NCBI GenBank assembly: GCA_903866355.1
Contig: CAIPNE010000437.1
Location: forward strand, 1 to 7,462
Direction of reading: 5' to 3'
Origin: an uncultured Gammaproteobacteria bacterium
Lineage (GTDB): Bacteria; Pseudomonadota; Gammaproteobacteria; Ga0077536
DNA length: 7,462 nucleotides
A program made the position numbers and the translations under genes. This document shows, in pieces, positions 1 to 5,940 of this stretch. The notes below the pieces were generated by a model. It had not been told where the DNA came from, did no database searches, and saw nothing but the letters and a program-made list of their open reading frames with translations. Each line of letters opens with the position of its first letter. The stretch's first letter is position 1.

Positions 1-306
1 AAAACCGACTACCCGGAGGCTTACCACAACCGCGGCAACGCGCTGCAAGCCCTGCAGCGCTTCGACGCTGCAGTCGCGAGCTATGAGCTAGCCATCCAGC
101 TCAAACCCGACTATGCGGAGGCTTACCACAATCGCGGTATCGCGTTGCAAGCCCTGCAGCGCTTCGACGCCGCAGTAGCGAGCTATGAGCTAGCCATCCA
201 GCTCAAAACCGACTATGCGGAGGCTTATAACAATCGCGGCCTCGCGCTGCGCGGGCTAAGGCGTTTGGACGCAGCATTGGCCAGCTTCGAACACGCTATT
301 AAGCTC
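1..306 (+). repeat. Tandem 102-bp coding repeats (three TPR units)
   Basis: Three direct repeats of exactly 102 bp begin at 1, 103 and 205, each encoding one 34-residue TPR. By my hand alignment copies 1 and 2 differ at about 9 of 102 bases, mostly at synonymous third positions. Copy 3 is nearly the same for its first ~33 bases and then diverges. The near-identity of units 1 and 2 at DNA level suggests recent duplication or gene conversion. The array probably continues left of the window. Confidence 0.92.
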
Positions 307-1680
307 AATTCTGGCCAGGATTTTTTGGTTGGCCGATGGTTGCACACCAAGATGGGTCTGTGTGATTGGCCTGAGGTGGCGGATCAAGTCGGAAAATTAA
401 TGACGGCAATTGCCGGTAACGAAAAGGTTGCGACTCCGTGGCCGGTACTCGCGCTCAGCGACTCGTTAGAACTGCAGCGAAAAACAGCCGAAATCTGGAC
501 AACTGACCAATACCCCACCAGCACCGAACTGCCGGCCATCGTGAAATGGGTTCGGCACGAAAAAATACGGGTTGGCTATTACTCGGCGGACTACCATAAC
601 CACGCAACAGCCTATCTGATGGCGGAACTGTTTGAGCGACATGATCGGAATAAGTTTGAGCTTATCGCTTTTTCTTTCGGGGGCGCCCAGCGCGATGCAC
701 TGCGTGAACGGCTATTCACGGCGTTTGACCAGTTTATTGAGGTGGACAACCAGTCGGAAAAAGATATTGCCGTGCTGTCGCGAAGCATGGGAATAGATCT
801 CGCCATTGACTTGAAAGGCTTTACAGAAAACAACCGGGCGAAAATATTTTCTTACCGTGCGGCCCCGATTCAAGTGAGCTATCTGGGTTACCCCGGAACG
901 CTAGGTGCAGAATATATTGACTATCTCATAGCCGACCACACTTTAATTCCCCAGGCCAGCCAGCAACACTATGTGGAAAAAATCGCGTACCTGCCCAACA
1001 GCTATCAAGTGAATGACCGCAAACGCGCAATAGCGGCGACCCAGTTTTCCCGCGCCGCCTTAGGCTTGCCACAAACAGGGTTTGTCTTCTGCTGCTTCAA
1101 CAACAACCACAAAATTACGCCCAGCACCTTCGCGGGTTGGATGCGCATCCTCAAACAAGTGGCGGGCAGTGTTTTGTGGTTACTGGAGGACAATGAAACT
1201 GCCGGTCAAAATCTACGCCGCGAGGCCAGTGCCCACGGAGTCAGCGCCGCGCGACTGATATTTGCCAAACGCATGTCGCCGCCGGACCACCTAGCACGTC
1301 ACCGATTCGCTGATTTGTTCCTCGATACGCTACCTTACAATGCCCATACCACCGCCAGCGATGCTCTGTGGGCGGGTTTGCCGGTGCTGACTTGTGTGGG
1401 CGAAGCTTTCGCGAGCAGAGTGGCCGCCAGTCTGCTCAACGCGCTCAACCTCGCTGAACTCATAACGACCACCCAAGCACAATATGAACTGCTGGCGGTT
1501 GAACTCGCTACCAACCCCGAGAGACTCAGTCAGATCAAGCAAAAACTGGCCAGCAACCGCTTAACAGCGCCGCTTTTTGATACCGCCTTGTTCACTCAAC
1601 ATATTGAAGATGCTTATACCCAAATGGTTGCGCGGTATCACGCGGGCCTGCCGCCGGATCACCTTTACGTGCTGCCCTAG
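1..1680 (+). CDS. TPR-containing O-GlcNAc transferase-like protein (SPINDLY / glycosyltransferase family 41), 5'-truncated
   Basis: The frame is open from base 1, so the start lies left of the window; 559 C-terminal residues are visible (numbered from base 1). Residues 1-102 are three 34-residue TPR units (NRGxAL...RFDAAVASYELAIQLKPDYAEAY type), which normally bind protein partners. From about residue 180 the GT41 catalytic domain follows: IRVGYYSADYHNH with His201 at the place of human OGT His498, then YLGYPGTLGAEYIDY, then NNNHKITPSTF with Lys371 at the place of OGT Lys842, then NAHTTASDALWAG with Asp454 matching OGT Asp925, then ASRVAAS. All the UDP-sugar binding and catalytic positions I can compare are kept. 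By family it would transfer GlcNAc (or another sugar) from a UDP-sugar to Ser/Thr of proteins in the cytoplasm; the target is unknown. The C-terminus is complete (stop TAG 1678-1680). A TTG at 145 can be read as a start but lies inside the second TPR and is not real. The family is well supported; donor and acceptor are not. Confidence 0.93.
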   Translation, partial: KTDYPEAYHNRGNALQALQRFDAAVASYELAIQLKPDYAEAYHNRGIALQALQRFDAAVASYELAIQLKTDYAEAYNNRGLALRGLRRLDAALASFEHAIKLNSGQDFLVGRWLHTKMGLCDWPEVADQVGKLMTAIAGNEKVATPWPVLALSDSLELQRKTAEIWTTDQYPTSTELPAIVKWVRHEKIRVGYYSADYHNHATAYLMAELFERHDRNKFELIAFSFGGAQRDALRERLFTAFDQFIEVDNQSEKDIAVLSRSMGIDLAIDLKGFTENNRAKIFSYRAAPIQVSYLGYPGTLGAEYIDYLIADHTLIPQASQQHYVEKIAYLPNSYQVNDRKRAIAATQFSRAALGLPQTGFVFCCFNNNHKITPSTFAGWMRILKQVAGSVLWLLEDNETAGQNLRREASAHGVSAARLIFAKRMSPPDHLARHRFADLFLDTLPYNAHTTASDALWAGLPVLTCVGEAFASRVAASLLNALNLAELITTTQAQYELLAVELATNPERLSQIKQKLASNRLTAPLFDTALFTQHIEDAYTQMVARYHAGLPPDHLYVLP

Positions 1681-1692
1681 GTCTGCGCAGAC
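1681..1692. repeat. 12-bp perfect palindrome directly after the transferase stop codon
   Basis: GTCTGCGCAGAC is its own reverse complement and starts at the first base after the TAG stop. No T-run follows, so it is not a canonical intrinsic terminator. It could be a protein-binding dyad, part of a 3'-end RNA hairpin, or chance. Confidence 0.5.
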
Positions 1693-1788
1693 ACCGCCTC
1701 AATAACAGCCCGCACCGAGCTGCGACCAGACGACGGTTTTTGCCTATTCAACTGCGTTACGCTGCTTCGAAGCTCGACGAAAACAGGC

Positions 1789-1822
1789 AAAAAAAACGGG
1801 ACAAATATCCCCAAGGATATTT
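1789..1822 (-). terminator. Possible minus-strand terminator: hairpin followed by T8
   Basis: Bases 1803-1810 (aaatatcc) and 1815-1822 (ggatattt) form a perfect 8-bp stem around a 4-base loop. Read on the minus strand, the hairpin is followed after 6 bases (GTCCCG) by eight T. The AT-rich stem and the gap before the T-run are not ideal. If real, it would end transcripts from the small minus-strand ORF, whose stop lies about 195 bases upstream. Confidence 0.3.
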
Positions 1823-2017
1823 TCCACCCGCGCTTCCAAAAATCAAAAAAATAGGTTGAGGCGGATTTTTCGAGTTCTCGAAATGTCACCACGCGCCGCC
1901 AGCAGGAGGCGCAGCGAAGGGCGCATTGCCGCGACAGAGAAAGTCTTTGCTAAGAAACACCACCAAGCAGTGCTAAGGGTCGCTGCCAAGCCCTGTGGGG
2001 GGCAGGTCCTGCTGTAC

Positions 2018-2317
2018 TTAGACGACCAAATTGACGTGCATGCCCTTCCAACCCGAGGTTGCGGTACCGCCCATGCGCTCAATGAGCGCGAACAGGAGTT
2101 CTGCGGGTGCGTGGCGCCCGATATCGGTGGGCGAAAGGTCGCTCCAGTGCGGATAAGGCAGCGCGCTATCGAAGGGGTCTTCGGAGAGGTCAAGATCGGC
2201 AACCGGTGTGCGCCCGCGCGGCGGCGCGCGTCGAGCAGCCGGGGGCACACCACGCGTCGCGCCCCGATCGGACGAGCGTGGAGAGCCGGGCTTACGGGTC
2301 TCGATACCTATAGACAT
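2018..2317 (-). CDS. Small hypothetical protein, 99 aa, unrecognised
   Basis: I do not recognise this protein. From the ATG at 2317-2315 it encodes 99 residues; an in-frame GTG at 2368 would add 17. The first ~40 residues are rich in Arg, Pro, Ser and Gly (RKPGSPRSSDRG, ARRAPPRGR) and look disordered. The rest is acidic, then mixed: VADLDLSEDPFDSALPYPHW, then a possible helix PAELLFALIERMGG, ending GWKGMHVNLVV and TAA. No signal peptide or membrane segment is visible. Upstream of the ATG there is only a weak GGGG element. It stands alone, convergent with the transferase and divergent from the cyclase operon. Base composition by codon position does not separate it from the overlapping plus-strand frame; I prefer this strand because its protein is less Arg-rich and has a plausible folded end. 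It may not be a gene. Confidence 0.4.
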   Translation of the reverse strand: MSIGIETRKPGSPRSSDRGATRGVPPAARRAPPRGRTPVADLDLSEDPFDSALPYPHWSDLSPTDIGRHAPAELLFALIERMGGTATSGWKGMHVNLVV

Positions 2318-2438
2318 GAGTTCATGTTGCCCCAGTTGGCGCTTTGGCGCACGCGAAATTCTGCGCACCCAGTCTCATTTGGACCACGCCAATGGCCGCC
2401 AACGGCACAGCAACGGTGGTTTCGGTGCCGGCTACCGG

Positions 2439-2466
2439 CTGACAAGGCGCAACGCATGCGTATACT
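2439..2466 (+). promoter_or_regulatory. Sigma70-like promoter for the cyclase-phosphatase-ubiG operon
   Basis: CTGACA at 2439-2444 (5 of 6 to the -35 consensus) and TATACT at 2461-2466 (5 of 6 to the -10 consensus) are separated by 16 bases. Transcription would begin near 2473, leaving a leader of about 95 nt before the ATG at 2567. It is the best promoter-like pair I found on the plus strand between the transferase and the cyclase. The downstream genes are all on the same strand with short gaps, so it may drive the unit to 6758. Confidence 0.55.
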
Positions 2467-2566
2467 TGGGTCGAGGCATGGCTCGCTCTAGAGTCCCCCC
2501 TGATCGGCGGTTTAAAGTTTGCCCCTGATCGACGCGAAAAACGTGCGGACCACCCTATTTGAGCGC

Positions 2567-3466
2567 ATGACTGAACAAACCGAAATTTTGGCCATCGTAT
2601 TTGCCGATATCAGCGGCAGCACCAGCCTTTATGAAGAGTTGGGCGATAGACTGGCGCACCACCAAATCACCCTGTGCATGGAAACGCTTGCCGCGGTCGT
2701 CACGGGCTATCGAGGCCGGGTCGTCAAAACCAACGGCGATGATTTGCTGTCTGTTTTCGCCTCCATCGAGCACGCTACGCTGGCTGCGTGCGGCATGCAG
2801 GAAGCGCTGGCAGAAGACCCACTGGGCGTCCAGTCAACCCAGCCATCGAAACTGGCGGTGCGCATTGGCTTGCACGCCGGTCCCGTCATTGTGGAGAAAA
2901 ACGACATCTACGGCGACGCCGTCAACGTCGCAGCCCGCATCGTGGGGCTGGCAAAAATGGGGCAAATTATCACCACGCGTTATGTGGTTGAGCAACTGTC
3001 ACCGCTGCTGCGCGGCAGCACCCGCTTGATCGACCACGCCCAATTGCGGGGCAAGAAAGAAGGCTTCGACTTGTTCGAAGTATTGTGGCGACAAGACGAC
3101 ACCACGCTAATGTCTCCCAATTTGGTCCTCGCCCCCGCTCAGCGCGGCCAACTCCTCGTGACCTATGACGTCCACCGGATCGTGGTGGACCCCAGCCGAC
3201 CGCAGATCGTGGTGGGACGCGGGGAGGCTGCGGATCTTCGGGTGGACGAAATCATGGCCTCGCGGCTACACGCTCGCATTGAATGGCGACGCGACAAATT
3301 TTTTCTCGTCGACCAAAGTACCAATGGCACGTATTTGGATATAGGCCGCGGTGAAAAATTCGTCCGGCGCGACGAAGTGGCGCTGGAAGCGCGGGGCCGC
3401 ATCAGTCTCGGCCGGCCGTTCGCAGACAACACGCACTCCATCGTACACTTCAAGAGCACCGGCTAG
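2567..3466 (+). CDS. Class III adenylate cyclase with C-terminal FHA domain
   Basis: This 299-residue soluble protein should convert ATP to cAMP and bind phosphothreonine peptides. Residues 5-175 are the class III cyclase domain: metal ligands Asp14 (VFADISGST) and Asp58 (KTNGDD), base-recognition Lys54 and Asp113 (NDIYGDAVN), transition-state Asn120 and Arg124 (VNVAAR). The Lys/Asp pair is the adenine-selecting one, so adenylate rather than guanylate cyclase is favoured. Residues 195-295 are an FHA domain with VGRG (Arg218), SRLH (Ser232, Arg233, His235) and STNGT (Asn253), the full phosphothreonine-binding set. The linker (about 176-194) holds a DDTTLM segment. There is no membrane or sensor domain at the N-terminus. 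I chose ATG 2567 because the catalytic motif starts about 12 residues later; a TTG at 2519 would add 16 residues but has no ribosome site. It is first gene of a plus-strand run, followed by a PP2C phosphatase gene after 113 nt. Confidence 0.93.
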   Translation: MTEQTEILAIVFADISGSTSLYEELGDRLAHHQITLCMETLAAVVTGYRGRVVKTNGDDLLSVFASIEHATLAACGMQEALAEDPLGVQSTQPSKLAVRIGLHAGPVIVEKNDIYGDAVNVAARIVGLAKMGQIITTRYVVEQLSPLLRGSTRLIDHAQLRGKKEGFDLFEVLWRQDDTTLMSPNLVLAPAQRGQLLVTYDVHRIVVDPSRPQIVVGRGEAADLRVDEIMASRLHARIEWRRDKFFLVDQSTNGTYLDIGRGEKFVRRDEVALEARGRISLGRPFADNTHSIVHFKSTG

Positions 3467-3504
3467 ACAACCGCGTAGTGGCAACTTCTGGCAAACATTT
3501 TTAA

Positions 3505-3576
3505 GGCGCAGATCGCATGAATTCTTCCCACCCCCAGCACCGCGCAGCCGCTGCGCCTTCAGTGAGTCTGATCTAA
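3505..3576 (+). promoter_or_regulatory. Possible leader ORF and alternative hairpins before the phosphatase gene
   Basis: A 19-codon frame (ATG 3517, TAA 3574-3576; peptide MNSSHPQHRAAAAPSVSLI) has AAGG at 3503-3506 as a ribosome site. It ends 3 nt before, and in the same frame as, the phosphatase ATG at 3580, which has no good ribosome site of its own. GCGCAG (3542-3547) can pair with CTGCGC (3551-3556) over a 3-base loop. Alternatively GGCGCAG (3505-3511) can pair with CTGCGCC (3551-3557), which would involve the leader's ribosome site. The two pairings exclude each other. This suggests translational coupling or a translational switch, but nothing here proves that the leader is translated. 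Confidence 0.3.
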
Positions 3577-3579
3577 CCG

Positions 3580-4293
3580 ATGCGCTGGCACTCCATCGCC
3601 CTGAGTCACGTTGGACGGGTACGCAAAATCAACGAAGACGCGTACCTAGAACGCCCCGACTACGGACTGTGGGTCGTAGCAGATGGCATGGGTGGGCATG
3701 CTGCTGGCGATGTTGCCAGCGAGATGATCGTCACCGCGATGGCCAAGGTTAGGCCTGCACCAGACCTCAGCACCTTCGTGGAATTTGCCGAGCACCAATT
3801 ATTGACCACCAATGACCGACTCATCGCGTTAGCCCGTGAACGGGGTCAGGTGATTGGTAGCACGGTGGTCGCACTGTTGGCGCAGGGGGATTACTGCGCT
3901 TTTTTGTGGGCCGGTGACAGCCGTCTGTACCGCTGGCGCGCTGGCACACTCGAACAACTCAGCACCGACCACTCCAAGGTAGAAGAATACGTTCGGATGG
4001 GGCTGGTGGCCCGTGAAGACGCCCACAAGCATCCCGATGGCAATCTCATTACCCGCGCCGTAGGCGCTACGGAAACGCTGCATCTAGAGTGCAATATGGC
4101 GCGTTTGGCGCCGGGCGACCGTTTTTTGCTGTGTTCGGATGGTCTCGACAAACACGTACCCTTTGAGGACATCGCCGAGGGCATGGGACGCCAGAGCTTG
4201 GCGCGTATTGCGCGCCATTTGGTAGACCTCACGCTAGAGTACGGTGCCAGCGACAATGTGACGGTGTGCCTGGTTGAAGTGACGGCCGACTGA
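3580..4293 (+). CDS. PP2C-family Ser/Thr protein phosphatase (Stp/PppA type)
   Basis: The 237-residue single-domain protein matches bacterial PPM/PP2C phosphatases, which use two or three Mn/Mg ions to remove phosphate from phospho-Ser/Thr proteins in the cytoplasm. Family motifs occur in order: VGRVRKINEDAY (NED at 18-20), VADGMGGHAAGD (Asp35, Gly36), WAGDSRLYR (Asp113), LLCSDGL (Asp187) and SDNVTV (Asp225, Asn226). All metal ligands are present, so an active enzyme is expected. Length is normal for the Stp group. There is no membrane segment. The start is fixed by an in-frame TAA at 3574-3576. It follows the cyclase-FHA gene by 113 nt and precedes a 73-residue protein gene by 20 nt, which places phosphate removal beside a phosphothreonine reader. 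No partner kinase is in the window. Related phosphatases occur in type VI secretion clusters (PppA), but no other secretion gene is visible, so I do not assign that role. Confidence 0.94.
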   Translation: MRWHSIALSHVGRVRKINEDAYLERPDYGLWVVADGMGGHAAGDVASEMIVTAMAKVRPAPDLSTFVEFAEHQLLTTNDRLIALARERGQVIGSTVVALLAQGDYCAFLWAGDSRLYRWRAGTLEQLSTDHSKVEEYVRMGLVAREDAHKHPDGNLITRAVGATETLHLECNMARLAPGDRFLLCSDGLDKHVPFEDIAEGMGRQSLARIARHLVDLTLEYGASDNVTVCLVEVTAD

Positions 4294-4313
4294 ATCCCCG
4301 AGAGAACACCCGC

Positions 4314-4535
4314 ATGATCGTGAATCGCTACTTAAAAGAACTCTGCAGCGCCTATGCCCGTGAGCTAATTGACCGGCGTACGTACATCCGCGAGCGCCGC
4401 CGGTTGATCGACGACACCATCGCCGATAGACCGCTCGCACCGCCCGCAATCCCGGCAGAATTTCAATCTGAAGTAACCCTCATCGACGTCGATGCCACCA
4501 TGGAAATACCGCGCCTGCCCACGGAGGGCCGCTAA
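4314..4535 (+). CDS. Small conserved-looking protein, 73 aa, SHOCT-like helix and acidic Thr-containing tail
   Basis: I do not recognise a named family. Residues 5-37 (YLKELCSAYARELIDRRTY, then a basic RERRRLIDDT run) form a likely pair of amphipathic helices whose pattern (KEL...Y...LI....Y..RR..LID) resembles short SHOCT-type oligomerisation motifs; this is a resemblance by eye. A proline-rich hinge (LAPPAIP, 41-47) leads to an acidic tail, EVTLIDVDATMEIP (53-66). Thr55-x-x-Asp58 fits the pTxxD pattern that some FHA domains bind, so the tail could be a phosphorylated ligand of the upstream cyclase; this is inference. The ATG has GAGAGA at 4300-4305, 8 nt upstream. The gene starts 20 nt after the phosphatase stop and ends 3 nt before ubiG, whose ribosome site lies inside its last codons, so it is very probably translated. 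Confidence 0.75.
   Translation: MIVNRYLKELCSAYARELIDRRTYIRERRRLIDDTIADRPLAPPAIPAEFQSEVTLIDVDATMEIPRLPTEGR
4523..4528 (+). promoter_or_regulatory. Strong ribosome binding site of ubiG
   Basis: GGAGGG lies 10 nt before the ubiG ATG at 4539, inside the final codons of the preceding 73-residue gene. It fixes the ubiG start and ties the signalling genes to the ubiquinone gene in one transcript. Confidence 0.75.
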
Positions 4536-4538
4536 CCC

Positions 4539-5261
4539 ATGACCGCAACCCTTGAGCGCGAGGCGAACAACGTCGATGGGGCGGAAGTCGCCAAGTTCAC
4601 CGCGCTGGCTGCGGCGTGGTGGGATCCCCTCGGACCCAGCCGCACGCTGCATGAGATCAATCCCTGTCGGCTAGCCTACATTACCCAGCACACCCAACTC
4701 GCCAAGCAGCGGGTGTTGGACGTAGGTTGCGGGGGCGGCCTGTTGACCGAGGCCATGGCCCAAGCCGGGGCGATCGCCAGCGGGATTGACGCCAGCGCGG
4801 CCGTCATCGCCGCGGCTCGCACCCACGCTGCGGAGCATGCCCAGCGGGTGCATTACGAGATCACCACCGCCGAAACCCACGCCACCCGCCTGCCCGGGCA
4901 CTACGCCATCCTGACCTGCATGGAACTCCTGGAGCATGTGCCTGATCCGGCGCAACTTTTGGCCGCGTGTCGCACCTTGCTCGCGCCGGACGGCGAAATT
5001 TTTCTCTCGACCATCAACCGCACGCCGCGTGCGTATGGCACGGCGGTGTTGGGCGCGGAATATTTGCTGCGCTTGCTGCCTGTCGGCACCCACGACTTCC
5101 GGCGCTTCATTCGTCCCTCCGAGCTCGGACGTTGGCTACGTGCGGCAGGCTTTGAAGTCGCGCACATTGCGGGCATGCGCTACGACCCATTCCGCCGTCA
5201 GGCCGCGTTGTGCGCCCAGGTAGGGGTCAATTACTTAATCCACGCCCGGGTTCGCGCCTGA
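4539..5261 (+). CDS. ubiG: Ubiquinone biosynthesis O-methyltransferase UbiG
   Basis: The 240-residue protein is an SAM-dependent class I methyltransferase that catalyses both O-methylations of ubiquinone synthesis (the polyprenyl-catechol intermediate and 3-demethylubiquinol), at the inner face of the membrane. It aligns closely with E. coli UbiG from memory along its length: NNVDGAEVAKF and WWDPLGPSRTLHEINPCRL near the N-terminus, the SAM loop LDVGCGGGLL (Asp61-Gly67), the acidic residue Asp84 after strand 2, CMELLEHVPDP (127-137), the STINR segment, and GAEYLLRLLPVGTHDFRRFI (the family's membrane-associated region). Length matches E. coli UbiG (240). The start is supported by GGAGGG 10 nt upstream. 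It sits 3 nt after the small signalling protein and 7 nt before mupP; the ubiG-mupP order is the one known in Pseudomonas. No key residue appears to be missing. Confidence 0.96.
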   Translation: MTATLEREANNVDGAEVAKFTALAAAWWDPLGPSRTLHEINPCRLAYITQHTQLAKQRVLDVGCGGGLLTEAMAQAGAIASGIDASAAVIAAARTHAAEHAQRVHYEITTAETHATRLPGHYAILTCMELLEHVPDPAQLLAACRTLLAPDGEIFLSTINRTPRAYGTAVLGAEYLLRLLPVGTHDFRRFIRPSELGRWLRAAGFEVAHIAGMRYDPFRRQAALCAQVGVNYLIHARVRA

Positions 5262-5268
5262 CTTCGCC

Positions 5269-5940
5269 GTGGCGGTCGAAGCTGTTTTGTTTGATCTGGA
5301 CGGCACGCTGCTGGACACCGCCCCGGACTTGGCCGCCGCGCTGAACCGGGTGCGCGCAACGCATGGACACGCACCGCTGCCCTATGCGGAGATTCGTGCG
5401 CAGGTCTCCAACGGCAGCTACGCCCTCACCCGCTTGGGTTTTGATTTCCCTGAAGACAGCCCAGAATTTGAAACCGCCCGGTTGGCGCTACTCGACGACT
5501 ATCGTGAAAATCTCGCGCAGGCCACCGTGCTGTTTCCCGGCATGGACCAACTACTCGCCAGCTTTGCGCCGACGCGCTTACGGTGGGGCATCGTCACCAA
5601 TAAGCCGGGTTGGCTCACCACCCCCCTGCTGGCGCAGTTAGCCCTCGCGGTGCCACCGGGCTGCGTGGTCAGCGGCGACACCCTCGCCCAGCGCAAACCT
5701 CATCCCGCACCGCTACTACACGCCGCAGCCTTGCTGGGGTGTGCGCCGGAACGCTGCGTGTACATTGGCGACGCCGTGCGCGACATCGAAGCCGGACGCA
5801 GCGCCGGCATGTACACGCTGGCGGCGTCCTATGGCTATGTAGACCTTGAATCCGACCCCGGCAGCTGGCAAGCCGACGCGATTGTCGAGAGCGCCGAGGC
5901 CATCGCCGCTTGGCTCGCGTCGCGCCGCAACGAGGCGTGA
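5269..5940 (+). CDS. mupP: N-acetylmuramic acid 6-phosphate phosphatase MupP (HAD superfamily)
   Basis: This is a 223-residue HAD phosphatase of the phosphoglycolate phosphatase-like group. HAD motifs are intact: nucleophile motif LFDLDGTLLDT (Asp9, Asp11), motif II VTNKP (Thr110), motif III Lys143 (QRKPHP) and motif IV IGDAVRDIEAG (Asp168, Asp172). Residues 16-90 form the helical cap. I call it MupP rather than Gph because it lies directly after ubiG, as in Pseudomonas, and shares segments with Pseudomonas MupP, recalled from memory: WGIVTNKP, RDIEAGRSAG, YGYVDLESDPGSWQAD. MupP removes phosphate from MurNAc-6-P in the cell-wall recycling route that feeds UDP-MurNAc synthesis through AmgK and MurU. 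Phosphoglycolate phosphatase remains the alternative. The start is GTG 5269, 7 nt after ubiG, with no clear ribosome site, so coupling to ubiG is likely. Its stop overlaps the next start (GTGA). Confidence 0.85.
   Translation: MAVEAVLFDLDGTLLDTAPDLAAALNRVRATHGHAPLPYAEIRAQVSNGSYALTRLGFDFPEDSPEFETARLALLDDYRENLAQATVLFPGMDQLLASFAPTRLRWGIVTNKPGWLTTPLLAQLALAVPPGCVVSGDTLAQRKPHPAPLLHAAALLGCAPERCVYIGDAVRDIEAGRSAGMYTLAASYGYVDLESDPGSWQADAIVESAEAIAAWLASRRNEA

Larger units (their letters stand above)
1681..2017. other. Intergenic region without a supported gene
   Basis: These 337 bases separate the transferase stop from the 3' end of the small minus-strand ORF. They contain the 12-bp palindrome at 1681-1692, a 10-bp palindrome gcttcgaagc at 1764-1773, an imperfect inverted repeat (ggtttttgcct at 1735-1745 against aggcaaaaa starting at 1785), an A8 run at 1789-1796, and an AT-rich hairpin at 1803-1822. 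Open frames crossing it (minus 1677-1892, minus 1843-2253, plus 1856-2491) give low-complexity or Arg-rich translations with no recognisable domain. The stretch around 1780-1870 is clearly richer in A/T than the flanking genes, consistent with non-coding DNA between convergent genes. Confidence 0.6.

Noticed and set aside
1..306. CRISPR-like or non-coding satellite repeat
   Set aside because: The 102-bp period is in frame and encodes 34-residue TPR motifs with no spacers.
145..1680. TTG at 145 as the start of the transferase gene
   Set aside because: The frame is open and encodes TPR sequence from base 1, so the gene starts outside the window.
1677..1892. Minus-strand open frame of 71 codons with a hydrophobic Phe-rich stretch
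   Set aside because: The hydrophobic residues come from the T-run and AT-rich hairpin sequence; there is only a GTG start and no ribosome site. It is more likely non-coding.
1843..2253. Minus-strand open frame of 136 codons overlapping the small ORF in another frame
   Set aside because: Cys/Arg/Ser-rich, with no recognisable domain. I considered a frameshifted continuation of the 99-aa protein, but there is no homology basis for joining them.
1856..2491. Plus-strand open frame of 211 codons
   Set aside because: The translation is Arg/Ala/Gly-rich without a domain, it overlaps the promoter at 2439-2466, and it has no ribosome site. It looks like the shadow of, or background around, the small minus-strand ORF. 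I cannot fully exclude it.
3580..4293. Assigning the phosphatase to a type VI secretion cluster (PppA)
   Set aside because: No Tss, Hcp, VgrG or PpkA gene is present in the window.
5910..5936. Upstream TTG start for the squalene-synthase-like gene
   Set aside because: It would add 9 residues inside the mupP coding end. The GTG at 5937, overlapping the mupP stop by 4 bases, is the usual coupling arrangement.
5269..5940. Naming the HAD phosphatase gph
   Set aside because: The gene order after ubiG and the shared C-terminal YGYVDLESDPGSWQAD-type segment fit MupP better; only an enzyme assay or phylogeny would settle it.
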